From the NCBI RefSeq assembly GCF_002564105.1, contig NZ_PDBX01000001.1:1488001-1552000 (forward strand): a DNA stretch of 64,000 nucleotides, written 5' to 3'. The position numbers and the translations under genes were made by a program. Under the pieces are notes generated by a model. It did not search any database, was not told the DNA's origin, and saw only the letters and a program-made list of their open reading frames with translations. This DNA comes from Collimonas sp. PA-H2 (GTDB lineage Bacteria; Pseudomonadota; Gammaproteobacteria; Burkholderiales; Burkholderiaceae_D). Position 1 is the first letter of the stretch. Each line of letters opens with the position of its first letter. Below are positions 26,787 to 40,168 of the stretch, piece by piece.

Positions 26787-26919
26787 TTTCAGAATTTTCC
26801 CGCGGTAGATTCGTCCATTTTATCCCAATCCATCGTGCTGGCCGCTGGCGCGGCAAGAGCTGCTGGAGTAGCCTGTACATATCGCCATGTACTTGCAGTG
26901 GCTATTCACAGGTTACCCT

Positions 26920-27780
26920 ATGGAAAAGACCGCATTTGTATTCGCCGGCGGCGGCAGTCTTGGCGCTATTGAAGCGGGCATGCTACGTGAGCTCATCGCT
27001 TCCGGAGTGCGGCCGGATTTCCTGGTCGGCGCCTCTGCCGGCGCCATCAATAGCGTGTTCTTTGCCTATCAGCCACACTCTGCCGGCTCGCTCCGCCTCG
27101 AATTCCTTTGGCGCGGCATCCGTCGCGAGCAGATCTTGCCGTGGTCATTTCTTTCCTTGCTGGGGGCTTTTCGCGGGCGCGGGACGCACCTGGTCAGTTC
27201 GGGGAAATTGCGCGAGTTGCTGTACGAACACTATGGCAACCGCAAGCTGGAAGATGCGGATCTCCCTGTGCATGTGGTCGCCACCGAGATGAAAACCGGT
27301 AATGAAGTCGTGATTTCATCGGGTTCTGCAGTGGACGCGGTACTTGCCAGCACGGCGATCCCCGGGGTATTTCCACCGGTCGCACTGGACGGCAACATGC
27401 TGATCGATGGCGGCGTCGCCAACAATACCCCCATTTCCACCGCGATCCGCTTGGGCGCCACGCGTGTCATCGTGCTGAGCACTGGATTTACCTGCGCCGA
27501 ACGGCGTCCGCCGAAAGGAGCGCTTGAGCATGCCATGAGTGCGCTCAACCTGCTGGTGGCGCGGCAACTGGTATCGGATCTGGAGCGTTGGGCATCGCAT
27601 GCGGCGATCGCCGTGGTTACTCCCTTATGTCCATTGGACGTTTCACCGTACGACTATAGCCAGTGCGGCTTGCTGATAGACCGGGCGGCAGCCGAAACCC
27701 GTCTCTGGCTGGAGGCAGGAGGACTGGATAATCACGAAATTCCAGGGGGACTCAGGCCGCATTCCCATGATGCTGAATAG
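26920..27780 (+). CDS. patatin-like phospholipase
   Basis: A 286-residue serine lipase/acyl hydrolase. From ATG 26920 it reads MEKTAFVFAGGGSLGAIEAG, the glycine-rich oxyanion loop; then FLVGASAGAIN with the GxSxG nucleophile (Ser39), and LIDGGVANNTPIS with the catalytic Asp163 of the DGG motif. The Ser-Asp dyad is therefore complete. The frame is open 11 codons further but the family start is the chosen one. No signal peptide is seen, so it is probably cytoplasmic or secreted by other means. It lies just before the rRNA terminator and faces the rRNA operon. Confidence 0.9.
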   Translation: MEKTAFVFAGGGSLGAIEAGMLRELIASGVRPDFLVGASAGAINSVFFAYQPHSAGSLRLEFLWRGIRREQILPWSFLSLLGAFRGRGTHLVSSGKLRELLYEHYGNRKLEDADLPVHVVATEMKTGNEVVISSGSAVDAVLASTAIPGVFPPVALDGNMLIDGGVANNTPISTAIRLGATRVIVLSTGFTCAERRPPKGALEHAMSALNLLVARQLVSDLERWASHAAIAVVTPLCPLDVSPYDYSQCGLLIDRAAAETRLWLEAGGLDNHEIPGGLRPHSHDAE

Positions 27781-27910
27781 ATTTAGCGTTTGAGTTGCTA
27801 TTTACGGTGTTGAAGCGGGCTTTGCAGCGTTGAATCCCACTGGTTTTCAGGGGGGGGTTGGCTTTGGCGTGTTCATTTTTGCGGTCTTTTACAAATCGAT
27901 CGCGCAAAGC

Positions 27911-27950
27911 AAAAACCCTCTGCAAGGTAAGTTGCAGAGGGTTTTTTAAT
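27911..27950 (-). terminator. rRNA operon terminator
   Basis: AAACCCTCTGCAA and TTGCAGAGGGTTT form a 13-bp or longer stem with a 6-base loop. The T-rich tail on the minus strand follows the 5S gene; A/T tracts on both sides allow bidirectional use with the patatin gene. Confidence 0.9.
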
Positions 27951-27954
27951 AAAA

Positions 27955-28068
27955 GCCTGACGATGACCTACTTTCACACTGGTTGCAGCACTATCATCGG
28001 CGCAAATTCGTTTCACGGTCCTGTTCGGGATGGGAAGGGGTGGTACCAAATCGCTATGGTCATCAGGC
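27955..28068 (-). rRNA. rrf: 5S ribosomal RNA
   Basis: Reverse strand starts GCCTGATGACCATAGCGA and ends GTAGGTCATCGTCAGGC, with the terminal stem pairing. It contains the conserved CCCATCCCGAACAGG loop. Ends are approximate to a few bases. Confidence 0.95.
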
Positions 28069-28262
28069 ATAACTTGTAACCGCTGCTTGTTCTCCAGTAG
28101 GAGCAACAAACAACGCAATCTAGAAGAAGTAGTTTTTTATACCGAGCTCACTAGGGTGAGTGAGCCCGGTTGGGTATGAATGTCCAAACGGTGTTGCTAT
28201 CTTTGATGGATAGTCACCTAGGCAAACAAAAAAGCTCATCATATAACCTGCTAAGGTTATAG

Positions 28263-31133
<2,871 letters not shown>

Positions 31134-31464
31134 CTATAACTTTAGCCTCTAGCTGCGTTCACAGCTAAAAAGCGGTTATAGAGGTATTTCTATGAGTTTA
31201 GCGTTTGCCGTATCCAAAGTGTTATCGCATTCTCCATGCAGCTTGCGCCCATGGAGTCTTTTGAGAACTCTTTACATACTTTTTGATTTGATACAATCAT
31301 ACCCATCCACAACAATGTCTTGTCATGGACGAATCTTTACTACTTCTTCTAGATTGTTAAAGAACGGTAAAACCAGTGATCTTAAAAAGACCAAACCTAA
31401 ATCCCAGCGCGCTACTGCGCCGACTTAGGTTTGATATTTCTTGCTTCTTCTCACCAAGGAAACT
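31134..31464 (-). other. spacer between tRNA-Ala and 23S rRNA
   Basis: A 331-bp transcribed spacer with no gene. It contains a boxA-like antitermination element and probably the RNase III processing stem of 23S rRNA. Confidence 0.7.
31353..31365 (-). promoter_or_regulatory. boxA-like antitermination element before 23S
   Basis: The minus strand reads GTTCTTTAACAAT, matching the Nus-factor boxA consensus found in rRNA leaders and spacers. Confidence 0.6.
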
Positions 31465-31540
31465 TGGTGGAGGTTGACGGGATCGAACCGACGACCCCCT
31501 GCTTGCAAAGCAGGTGCTCTCCCAGCTGAGCTAAACCCCC
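31465..31540 (-). tRNA. alaT: tRNA-Ala (UGC)
   Basis: 76 nt with encoded CCA. Acceptor GGGGGTT pairs with AACCTCC, the anticodon loop is TTTGCAA (anticodon TGC), and the T-arm has GGTTCGATCC. It is the usual second spacer tRNA of a betaproteobacterial rRNA operon. Confidence 0.97.
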
Positions 31541-31549
31541 GAAACTTTA

Positions 31550-31626
31550 TGGTGGGTCTGGTTGGGCTCGAACCAACGACCCCCGCGTTATCAACACGGT
31601 GCTCTAACCAACTGAGCTACAGACCC
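31550..31626 (-). tRNA. ileT: tRNA-Ile (GAU)
   Basis: 77 nt with encoded CCA. Acceptor GGGTCTG pairs with CAGACCC, the anticodon loop is TTGATAA (anticodon GAT), and the T-arm is GGTTCGAGCC. It lies between 16S rRNA and tRNA-Ala. Confidence 0.97.
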
Positions 31627-31746
31627 GCTTGGATCAGTACGAGCCTACCATCAACTCCAGCGCTTTCACGCCGCAGCCTTTGACCGATACCTGTTCTTCT
31701 TTATTAACAGACGATAAGTGTGGACGCTTAACTTTCATGCAAACTC

Positions 31747-33282
<1,536 letters not shown>

Positions 33283-33731
33283 AATCTCTGTTTTGTGGCA
33301 TTGCTGCCTAGCATCTCTGCTATCGCTCACTCAAAATACTGACAGGCCACTTCTTTGCAGAAGCGCCTATTTTCTTCTTTTGTGAACATTTAATGTTTTA
33401 AGTTATACGCTCCTGATTTACATCAGCAGCGCTGCACTTCCATCAAACGCCCACACTTATCGACTGTTAATTGTTAAAGAACCTTCTACTTCGCGTCACC
33501 GTCTTACCGGTTCGCGTCGCTGTCAAATCGTTTTGTTTGTCAGCAGCAGAGAGATGAGATTATGTAGCGTTTCAAGTTTTTCGTCAACTACTTTTTTACT
33601 TCTCACCGAAAAACTTTTTACTTCCAACACAACCTGCAACCCGCTTTTTTCCCCTCAAACTTCGCGCTCAAATCAGCCTCAATTCCTTGCTGCTGCTTCG
33701 CTTCTTTCGCGTCGTTCTCAACGGGAGGCGA
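33283..33731 (-). other. rRNA operon leader
   Basis: About 440 bp between the predicted P1 promoter and 16S rRNA. It holds the boxA-like element and the TGTGGGCGTTTGATGG-type leader common in Burkholderiales. No coding sequence is credible. Confidence 0.7.
33469..33483 (-). promoter_or_regulatory. boxA element of the rRNA leader
   Basis: The minus strand reads GGTTCTTTAACAATT, the Nus antitermination boxA pattern, about 190 bp before mature 16S rRNA. A matching element precedes 23S. Confidence 0.65.
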
Positions 33732-33760
33732 ACTATAGCAACCCCCTCAATTCCCCGCAA
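33732..33760 (-). promoter_or_regulatory. rRNA operon promoter P1
   Basis: On the minus strand TTGCGG and TATAGT are spaced by 17 bp, followed by a GC-rich TCGCCTCCCG discriminator typical of stringently controlled promoters. Upstream (33765-33805) is an A/T-rich tract suited to an UP element. Confidence 0.75.
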
Positions 33761-33858
33761 GTACTTTTAACCAAATTCTTTAAAATATTTCGATTTATTT
33801 GATTTAGCCGTATTACGGGGCATTCCTCGCTACTAAATACGCCCTTATTAGTAGCAGC

Positions 33859-34563
33859 TTATGCATCCACCGAATTCAATACCGCCCAACGGGCGGCGCT
33901 GACGCCCTTCTCCAGGCTGATCCGGCTGACAATCTGCTCCAGCTGCAAATGATTGCTGGCAGAAGTAATCAGGTCGGCCCGTACTTCCAGCTGCGTGCCG
34001 GACGCCAGGTCCTCGCTATGCAGCGACTGCACTACCAGGTGCGGCATGCCATTCAGCATATGCAGCATCAAGGTGCGTACCTGCACCTCATCTTCCGGCC
34101 GGCATACTATAGAGAGACGATACACTTGCTCGGTTTCCGTCGCGCTATGCAGATCCTGGCGGTTGATCATATGGGAGACGCCACGCAGCAGCACGTTCGC
34201 GCCCAGGATGGCGGCGGCGCCGATGGCAGCTTCCAGCGCGTGTCCAAGTCCGCACAGCACGCCGACCGCGGCCGAACACCATAAAGTAGCAGCAGTATTC
34301 AGACCCCTTACATTGATCCCTTCGCGCATGATGACGCCGGCGCCAAGGAAGCCGATACCGGATACGACATAAGAGGCAATCCGTGTTGCTCCCTGCGGAT
34401 CCGACTCGAACGCGGAAACCATCACGAACAGCGCGGCGCCAATCGATACCAGTGCATTCGTGCGCAAACCCGCCATGCGCTGGCGCATCTGACGCTCGGC
34501 GCCGATCAGGGAACCCAGGGTCAGGGCAAGCAATACGCGCAGGGTAAATATTTTCCAATCCAT
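33859..34563 (-). CDS. MgtC/SapB-family membrane protein
   Basis: Inner membrane protein of 234 residues from ATG 34563 (MDWKIFTLRVLLAL; AAAGG upstream). About four or five N-terminal helices include SLIGAERQMRQRMAGLRTNA and the conserved ASYVVSGIGFLGAGVIMREG, followed by a soluble ACT-like C-terminal domain. MgtC proteins support growth in low Mg2+ and, in pathogens, restrain the F-type ATPase. The open frame extends 35 codons upstream with no family similarity. The ligand and role here are inferred. Confidence 0.9.
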   Translation of the reverse strand: MDWKIFTLRVLLALTLGSLIGAERQMRQRMAGLRTNALVSIGAALFVMVSAFESDPQGATRIASYVVSGIGFLGAGVIMREGINVRGLNTAATLWCSAAVGVLCGLGHALEAAIGAAAILGANVLLRGVSHMINRQDLHSATETEQVYRLSIVCRPEDEVQVRTLMLHMLNGMPHLVVQSLHSEDLASGTQLEVRADLITSASNHLQLEQIVSRISLEKGVSAARWAVLNSVDA

Positions 34564-34873
34564 CTTCGCTACCTTTCTGCATGCATCGCCATGCGCACGG
34601 CATGGCGGCATTTCGTTGGCGCCCGGCGCCGCTTCAGGAATTGAAGAACAGCCGGCCAGGCAAGTCAAAAACGGATGGGGGATAAATGGATGATGCGGAA
34701 ACGCATCTCCGGGATGCTACAGCGCGTCAATTCACTGGGTGTAGCGATGAATGCTTGCTAGCAGGTGAAATGCAAGGGGCTGAGCGCCCATCCGAGGGTA
34801 CTGGTACAACTGTCCAAAATCGGGTCTCCTGCAAACATAGTCCACAGGATTCTATTTAGACAGCATGGGCAAG
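34564..34873. other. intergenic region tcdA-mgtC, no gene seen
   Basis: 310 bp between two minus-strand genes. No tRNA, convincing ORF, terminator or recognisable riboswitch is visible. It may hold the mgtC promoter and leader. Confidence 0.5.
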
Positions 34874-35725
34874 TCAAGCGACGGGCGCGGCATCTGCTGC
34901 CAGCTTGCGCAAGACATGGCCGGCGGCAACCAGGCCGAAAGTAGCCGTCACTACCACCGCCGAGCCGTAGCCGGCGCAATTCAGACCGGTAACGCCCGGC
35001 GCTGTATCGGCATCGACCGCGCAAGCCTGCTCGACCAGCGGCGCGCTGATGGGCTCGGTGGAAAATACGGCGTCGATGCCGAAGCGAACCTTGTCGCCGC
35101 GCGGGAAGCGATATTCCGAGCGCAAGCGCTTGCGCACCTTGGCCAGCAGCGGTTCCTGCTCGGTTTTCGCCAGGTCGCGCACTTCGATGCAGGTGGCGTC
35201 GACCTGGCCGCCGGCGCTGCCGATGGTGATCAGGCGTATCCCTTTGTCGCGGCAATAGGCAATCACCGCCGCCTTGGCGCGCACATTGTCGATGGCGTCG
35301 ATCACGTAGTCATAGCGCCCTTCGCCTATCATTTCCGGCAGATTGTCGGCGCTGATGAAATCTTCCACCTCGGTGACATGGCAGTAAGGATTGATCTGGG
35401 CGATACGCGCCGCCAGCGCGCTCACCTTGGCCTGGCCGAGCGTATCTGTCAGAGCATGAATCTGGCGATTGATATTGGATTCAGCCAGATTATCGAGGTC
35501 GATCATGGTCAGATTGCCGATGGCGCTGCGCGCCAGGGCCTCGATCGCCCAGGAGCCAACCCCGCCGACACCGATCACGCACACGTGCGCCTGCAGGAAG
35601 CGGGCCAGAGCGGCGGCGCCATACAAACGGCCGATGCCGCCGAAACGGCGGTCGAAATCAATCTCGTCAAGATCGACAGCGGTGGGAACAGAGACGCCGG
35701 AAGCGCTGGCTACAGATGAGGACAT
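34874..35725 (-). CDS. tcdA: tRNA threonylcarbamoyladenosine dehydratase
   Basis: E1-like enzyme that uses ATP to cyclise t6A37 of ANN-decoding tRNAs to ct6A. The 283-residue protein from ATG 35725 has the Rossmann loop VIGVGGVGSWAIEALARSAIG (residues 50-70), then LTMIDLDNLAESNINRQIHAL and the DYVIDAIDNVRAKA block, all diagnostic of TcdA/CsdL. The C-terminal GYGSAVVVTATFGLVAAGHVL is the usual hydrophobic end. The frame is open 23 codons further upstream but those residues are not family-like. Confidence 0.92.
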   Translation of the reverse strand: MSSSVASASGVSVPTAVDLDEIDFDRRFGGIGRLYGAAALARFLQAHVCVIGVGGVGSWAIEALARSAIGNLTMIDLDNLAESNINRQIHALTDTLGQAKVSALAARIAQINPYCHVTEVEDFISADNLPEMIGEGRYDYVIDAIDNVRAKAAVIAYCRDKGIRLITIGSAGGQVDATCIEVRDLAKTEQEPLLAKVRKRLRSEYRFPRGDKVRFGIDAVFSTEPISAPLVEQACAVDADTAPGVTGLNCAGYGSAVVVTATFGLVAAGHVLRKLAADAAPVA

Positions 35726-35955
35726 GATGGGCAACTGAAAGTGAAACGACGGGCATTCGACAAGATAAGCCAGGACAAACTTGATACAGATCAAACTGGA
35801 TATCGCTATTGCTGCTATTTTACCGGCTCTGCATGACGGATCACTTTTGAAGTGCTTTAATATAAGTAGATAAGTAGATCGTCAGCCGTCGAGAAATTAT
35901 CAAATAAGCATTCATCCCTGGATGAGCGCTCCCATCCAATTACGAGATATCCACC

Positions 35956-36504
35956 ATGCCCAACGCACTGATAGCCACCGCGCCAGATTTCAGCCAGCCG
36001 ATTGCGGTGCTCAAGCATTGCCATGACCGCATACGCAAGCAGCTGGAAACGCTGCAAAACCTGCTCGATCACCTGCCGCAGCACGGCAATGACGCCCAAG
36101 CCCAGCAAGCCGCGCATAGCGTCATGCGCTATTTCAACCAGGCCGCTCCGCATCATCACGCAGATGAAGAAGTCGACCTGCTGCCGATGCTGACCACGAC
36201 CGCCAGCGGCGAGGACGCCGCCCTGCTGCAAAAGCTGATGCCGGAAATCATGGCCGAGCACCAGCAGATGGATGACCTGTGGCAGGTGCTCAACCTGCAA
36301 CTGGCGCCGATCGCCGATGGCGCAACGGCCACCCCGGCATGCCAGCTGTCGCCACAAGACGTCCAGCAATTTTCCGCCATCTATTCCGCCCACATGGAAA
36401 AAGAAGAAACCTGGATCGCACCGATGGCGAAGCGGCTTTTCAGCACACAGCAGATGCAGCAGTTAGGGGCAGCCATGCAGCAACGCCGAGGTATTCCAGC
36501 ATGA
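35956..36504 (+). CDS. hemerythrin HHE-domain protein
   Basis: A 182-residue four-helix-bundle protein with candidate di-iron ligands in HCHDRIR (around residue 23), [12 protein letters not shown] (66-71), EHQQMDDLW and [12 protein letters not shown]. Such proteins bind O2 or NO or help iron-sulphur and redox homeostasis. Its stop overlaps the pdxH start (ATGA), so the two are co-translated; PLP formation by PdxH uses O2, which makes the pairing suggestive. The function is inferred. Confidence 0.85.
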   Translation: MPNALIATAPDFSQPIAVLKHCHDRIRKQLETLQNLLDHLPQHGNDAQAQQAAHSVMRYFNQAAPHHHADEEVDLLPMLTTTASGEDAALLQKLMPEIMAEHQQMDDLWQVLNLQLAPIADGATATPACQLSPQDVQQFSAIYSAHMEKEETWIAPMAKRLFSTQQMQQLGAAMQQRRGIPA

Positions 36505-37172
36505 ACAACAAAAACCCGCAAAATCAACAGATAGACAAATCGATTGCGGACCTGCGCATCGACTATAGCCAGGCCAACCTGTCGGAAGCCGACACCGCGG
36601 CCGACCCGATTACCCAGTTCAGAAAATGGTTTGAAGAAGCCATGCGCGCGGAAGTACCGGAAGCCAATGCGATGAGCCTGGCGACCGTCGGCAGCAATGG
36701 CCGGCCCTCGTCGCGCATCGTGCTGATCAAGCATTTCGATGAACAGGGCTTCACATGGTTTACCAATTTTGAAAGCCGCAAGGGCCACGACCTGGAGGAA
36801 CATCCCTACGGCGCCTTGCTGTTCCACTGGGTCGCCCTGGAACGCCAGGTGCGCATCGAAGGCCGCGTCGAAAAAGTCAGCGACAGCGAAAGCGACGCCT
36901 ACTTCAACAGCCGGCCCTTGCGCAGCCGGCTAGGCGCGATCGCCTCGGCGCAAAGCGAGACCATCGCCAGCCGCGAACTGCTGGAAGCAGAGTACGCCAA
37001 GGCCGAACAAAAATTCGGCGACCATCCGCCGCGCCCAAAACATTGGGGCGGCTACAGACTTTTTCCGGATACGGTAGAATTTTGGCAAGGACGCCGGTCA
37101 CGTTTGCACGACCGGATTTTGTATACCTTGGACGCAGATGACAAGTGGCTGCGACAACGCCTGCAGCCTTAG
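36501..37172 (+). CDS. pdxH: pyridoxamine/pyridoxine 5'-phosphate oxidase
   Basis: FMN enzyme that makes PLP from PNP or PMP using O2. The 223-residue protein from ATG 36501 shows [71 protein letters not shown] and the C-terminal [13 protein letters not shown] signature with the RLHDR end that binds PLP. All blocks are intact. The start overlaps the hemerythrin stop, and cfa follows after 63 bp. Confidence 0.96.
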   Translation: MNNKNPQNQQIDKSIADLRIDYSQANLSEADTAADPITQFRKWFEEAMRAEVPEANAMSLATVGSNGRPSSRIVLIKHFDEQGFTWFTNFESRKGHDLEEHPYGALLFHWVALERQVRIEGRVEKVSDSESDAYFNSRPLRSRLGAIASAQSETIASRELLEAEYAKAEQKFGDHPPRPKHWGGYRLFPDTVEFWQGRRSRLHDRILYTLDADDKWLRQRLQP

Positions 37173-37235
37173 TCACTAGGTCACCGGTCGACGCTGACCG
37201 CTTGGTACAAGTATTTAATTACCGGAGGAGAAATC

Positions 37236-38447
37236 GTGTTCTGGGAAAAAAAGCTTGAAAACTGGGTTAATGATATTCGTCACCGAGCTGCAATACCGCT
37301 ACGGCTGGAATTATGGAATGGTCAGCGTTTCGACTTCGGCAACTATGCGGCACCAGAGGTCACCGTGCGCGTGCCGCATGTGTCGGCGCTGAGTTACCTG
37401 CTGACGCCATCGCTCGCCAATCTCGGCGAGGCTTACGTCGAAGGAAAAATCGAAGTCGAAGGAAAAATCAAGGAGATCATCGCTGTCGGCAATGCGCTGG
37501 CGGCCAATTCGCTCAAGGCGGACGGCAAGTTCGCCCGCATCACCCGCACCTTCCGTCACAACAAGGAGAAGGACGCCGAGGCGATCCGCTATCACTACGA
37601 CGTCTCCAATGATTTCTACAAGCTGTGGCTGGACCAGAACATGGTGTATTCCTGCGCCTATTTCGAGCATGGCGATGAAGACCTGGATACCGCCCAGCTC
37701 AAGAAAATCGATCACATCCTGACCAAGATCCAGCTCCAACCGGGCCAGACCCTGCTCGATATCGGCTGCGGCTGGGGTGCGCTGGTGCTGCGGGCAGCGC
37801 AGAAATTCGGCGCCAGGTGCGTCGGCGTCACCCTCTCGGAAAACCAGTACGCGCTGGCACAGGAACGGGTGGCCAAGGCCGGCCTGCAGGACCAGATAGA
37901 AATCCGCTTGCAAGACTACCGCGATGTCACCGGCAGTTTCGACCGCATCACCAGCGTCGGCATGTTCGAGCATGTCGGCCTGGTTCATCTGCCGATGTAT
38001 TTCTCGCGCATTCGCGAATTGCTGGCCGATGACGGCATCGCCATGAATCACGGTATCACCACCACCGACATCGACAACGGCGAGACGCCTTATGGCGGCG
38101 GTGAATTCATCGAAAAATATGTTTTCCCGCATGGCGAACTGCCGCATATCGGCACGGTGCTGAAAACCATGCAGCAAGGCGGACTGGAAGTATTCGATGT
38201 GGAAAACCTGCGGCGCCACTATGCCAAAACCTGCGGCATCTGGGCCGACAACCTGGAAGCGCATGCCGATGAGGTCAGGAAAGCGACCGACGACCGACGC
38301 TTCCGTATCTGGCGCATTTACCTGGCGGGGAGTTCCTACGGCTTCGAACGCGACTGGATGTCGCTGTACCAGGTGGTCTGCCGCAAAGCCGGACGCAGCG
38401 CCGGCACGCTACCCTGGTCGCGCGATTACATTTACCAAGGTAAGTGA
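37236..38447 (+). CDS. cfa: cyclopropane-fatty-acyl-phospholipid synthase
   Basis: SAM-dependent methylene transfer to unsaturated acyl chains in the membrane. The 403-residue protein uses a GTG start with a strong GGAGGAG upstream. It shows YHYDVSNDFYKLWLD (119-133), the conserved Cys140 region VYSCAYFEHGDEDLDTAQ, SAM motif LLDIGCGWGALVLRAA (173-188), and SVGMFEHVG. Length and motifs match CFA synthases. In proteobacteria it often responds to acid or stationary phase; the promoter here was not resolved. Confidence 0.94.
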   Translation: MFWEKKLENWVNDIRHRAAIPLRLELWNGQRFDFGNYAAPEVTVRVPHVSALSYLLTPSLANLGEAYVEGKIEVEGKIKEIIAVGNALAANSLKADGKFARITRTFRHNKEKDAEAIRYHYDVSNDFYKLWLDQNMVYSCAYFEHGDEDLDTAQLKKIDHILTKIQLQPGQTLLDIGCGWGALVLRAAQKFGARCVGVTLSENQYALAQERVAKAGLQDQIEIRLQDYRDVTGSFDRITSVGMFEHVGLVHLPMYFSRIRELLADDGIAMNHGITTTDIDNGETPYGGGEFIEKYVFPHGELPHIGTVLKTMQQGGLEVFDVENLRRHYAKTCGIWADNLEAHADEVRKATDDRRFRIWRIYLAGSSYGFERDWMSLYQVVCRKAGRSAGTLPWSRDYIYQGK

Positions 38448-38456
38448 GCCAAGTGA

Positions 38457-38490
38457 ACCATCCGCTGCGCTCACCGGCGCAGCGGATGGT
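38457..38490. terminator. shared terminator of convergent cfa and msrA
   Basis: ACCATCCGCTGCGC and GCGCAGCGGATGGT form a perfect 14-bp stem with a 6-base loop between two converging genes. The T-tract is short, so its strength is uncertain. Confidence 0.65.
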
Positions 38491-38492
38491 AT

Positions 38493-39023
38493 TCAACGAA
38501 TCACTTTATCGATGAACACCTTACGCAGCTTCGCCACTTTCGGCGCCACCACAAAAGCGCAATAACCTTGCAAGGGATGTTGGCGGAAGTAATTCTGATG
38601 GTAATCCTCAGCCTTGTAATAGGTTTCCGCGGCGCTCAGTTCAGTGACGATGGGCGCATCCCACACATTCGCCATTTCCGCGACAACCTGTTCCGCCGCC
38701 TTCTTCTGCTGCGGCGACTGGTAATAGATCGCCGAGCGGTATTGGGTGCCGACGTCATTGCCCTGGCGGTTCAAGGTAGTCGGATCGTGGATCGTGAAGA
38801 AAATTTCCAGCAACTCGCGATAACTGATCTGCTCGGTATCGAATGTCACTGCCACCACTTCGGCATGGCCGGTGGTGCCCTCGCACACCTGCTCATAGCT
38901 GGGATTTGCAACATGGCCGCCGGTGTAGCCGGACTCGACCTGCTCCACCCCTTTTATTTCCTGATAAACCGCCTCCAGGCACCAGAAGCACCCACCCCCT
39001 AATACCGCAACTTCCTTAGTCAT
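38493..39023 (-). CDS. msrA: peptide-methionine (S)-S-oxide reductase
   Basis: Repairs the S-epimer of methionine sulphoxide. The 176-residue protein starts MTKEVAVLGGGCFWCLEAVY with the catalytic GCFWC. It continues with VESGYTGGHVANPSYEQVC and the HAEVVAVTFD and IHDPTTLNRQGNDVGTQYRSAIYY blocks typical of MsrA. There is no fused MsrB domain and no signal peptide, so it is cytoplasmic. It converges on cfa and lies upstream of ompW with its own direction. Confidence 0.95.
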   Translation of the reverse strand: MTKEVAVLGGGCFWCLEAVYQEIKGVEQVESGYTGGHVANPSYEQVCEGTTGHAEVVAVTFDTEQISYRELLEIFFTIHDPTTLNRQGNDVGTQYRSAIYYQSPQQKKAAEQVVAEMANVWDAPIVTELSAAETYYKAEDYHQNYFRQHPLQGYCAFVVAPKVAKLRKVFIDKVIR

Positions 39024-39125
39024 GGCCGCTACTCCCCTGGTACAAAATCGACACTTTCACTTTAACGCAATCTGCACCGTCTTGTCGACGGAGAAATACA
39101 TTATCGGCCAAGCGCTGCAACAGAC

Positions 39126-39161
39126 GAAAAAAAGCCCCGCAAGACCATGCCCTGCGGGGCT
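39126..39161 (-). terminator. ompW terminator
   Basis: On the minus strand AGCCCCGCA and TGCGGGGCT form a 9-bp stem, followed by seven T. Confidence 0.9.
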
Positions 39162-39187
39162 CTTTAAGATAAAACTTAACCAGCGAT

Positions 39188-39904
39188 TTAGAACTTGTAG
39201 CCGACGGTCAGCACGGAAACCAAAGGATTCAGAGTGATTTTAGTCGTGGCGTGTGTCGTGGTTCCATCGCTATGGTGAGTAGACAGATCAGCCTTGGTGT
39301 CCAGCGGGACATAGGACAGCGAGAAGTTGGCGGACCAGTTCTTGTCGAAATTATAGGCCATACCAATGTTCGCGACCGGCACAAACGAGCTGCTCAGATC
39401 CGCGCTGGTGGACGCGCCGGCGTCGCCGCCTGCCAGCAATCCGGTCAAGCTGTTAGTCAGCTTGATGTTCGAGTACCAGACGTAAGCAGCGCCGGCGCCG
39501 ACGTAAGGACGGAACTGGCTGTTAGCATCGCCGAAGTAATACTTGGCCAATACTGCCGGGCTCCATTGTGTGGCGGTACCGAGCTGACCCAGACCGTTGA
39601 GCGTACCTTCGCCAGCGAGCTTGAACTTCGGTGGGATGCCCAGATCCGCGGTTACAGCGATATTGTCAGTGAAAAAGTGCGTGAACTGCAGAATCACGGT
39701 ATCAGCGTTGGAAACGTGCGCGCCGCTGCCTGGAAGGGTGGTGCTGCCGAGCTTCAGCGGCTCGCTGGACTGGTTCAGGCCGATGTGCGCCCAACCGAAG
39801 TTCACCACATTGTCGCCCGTTTGCTGCGCCATGACAGGCGCTGCGCATGCTGCCAGCAAGGACAGGGCCGCCAGCTTCGGCAATACGTTGAATTGTTTTT
39901 TCAT
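39188..39904 (-). CDS. ompW: OmpW-family outer membrane protein
   Basis: An eight-strand beta-barrel porin of 238 residues with a signal peptide (MKKQFNVLPKLAALSLLAACAAPVMA). Family features are NVVNFGWAHIGLN at the mature start, the FTHFFTDNIAVTADLGIPPKFKL block, the LAKYYFG and FRPYVGAGAAYVWYSN segments, NIGMAYNFDKNWSANFSLSYVPL, and a C-terminal Phe (VLTVGYKF) for BAM recognition. OmpW proteins pass small hydrophobic compounds and are often redox- or salt-regulated. A single gene with its own terminator. Confidence 0.93.
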   Translation of the reverse strand: MKKQFNVLPKLAALSLLAACAAPVMAQQTGDNVVNFGWAHIGLNQSSEPLKLGSTTLPGSGAHVSNADTVILQFTHFFTDNIAVTADLGIPPKFKLAGEGTLNGLGQLGTATQWSPAVLAKYYFGDANSQFRPYVGAGAAYVWYSNIKLTNSLTGLLAGGDAGASTSADLSSSFVPVANIGMAYNFDKNWSANFSLSYVPLDTKADLSTHHSDGTTTHATTKITLNPLVSVLTVGYKF

Positions 39905-40168
39905 ATGTCTTCTCCAAGTTTCACTTCATTTTTAGTAGCGGACTTTGCCTGCATCAGATGCAGTACAAATCCATTTGTGGCACTTTGCAATTCTGGCTGG
40001 ACCAGACAGCGCTCTGTTCTTCAACTTCAACCATCGGAGCAGAAGGGATACACGATGCAAACATCCCGGCTCGGCTCCATTCCCGAAAAGAACGCGCGTG
40101 CTATTCTTTTTTTTACACTATGCCAGCTTTAGAATGATTTGACTATAGTTGTAGCTTTTTTACCGCAA

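Noticed and set aside
34564..34873. Mg2+ riboswitch in front of mgtC
   Set aside because: No conserved M-box or ykoY-type core could be recognised in this stretch.
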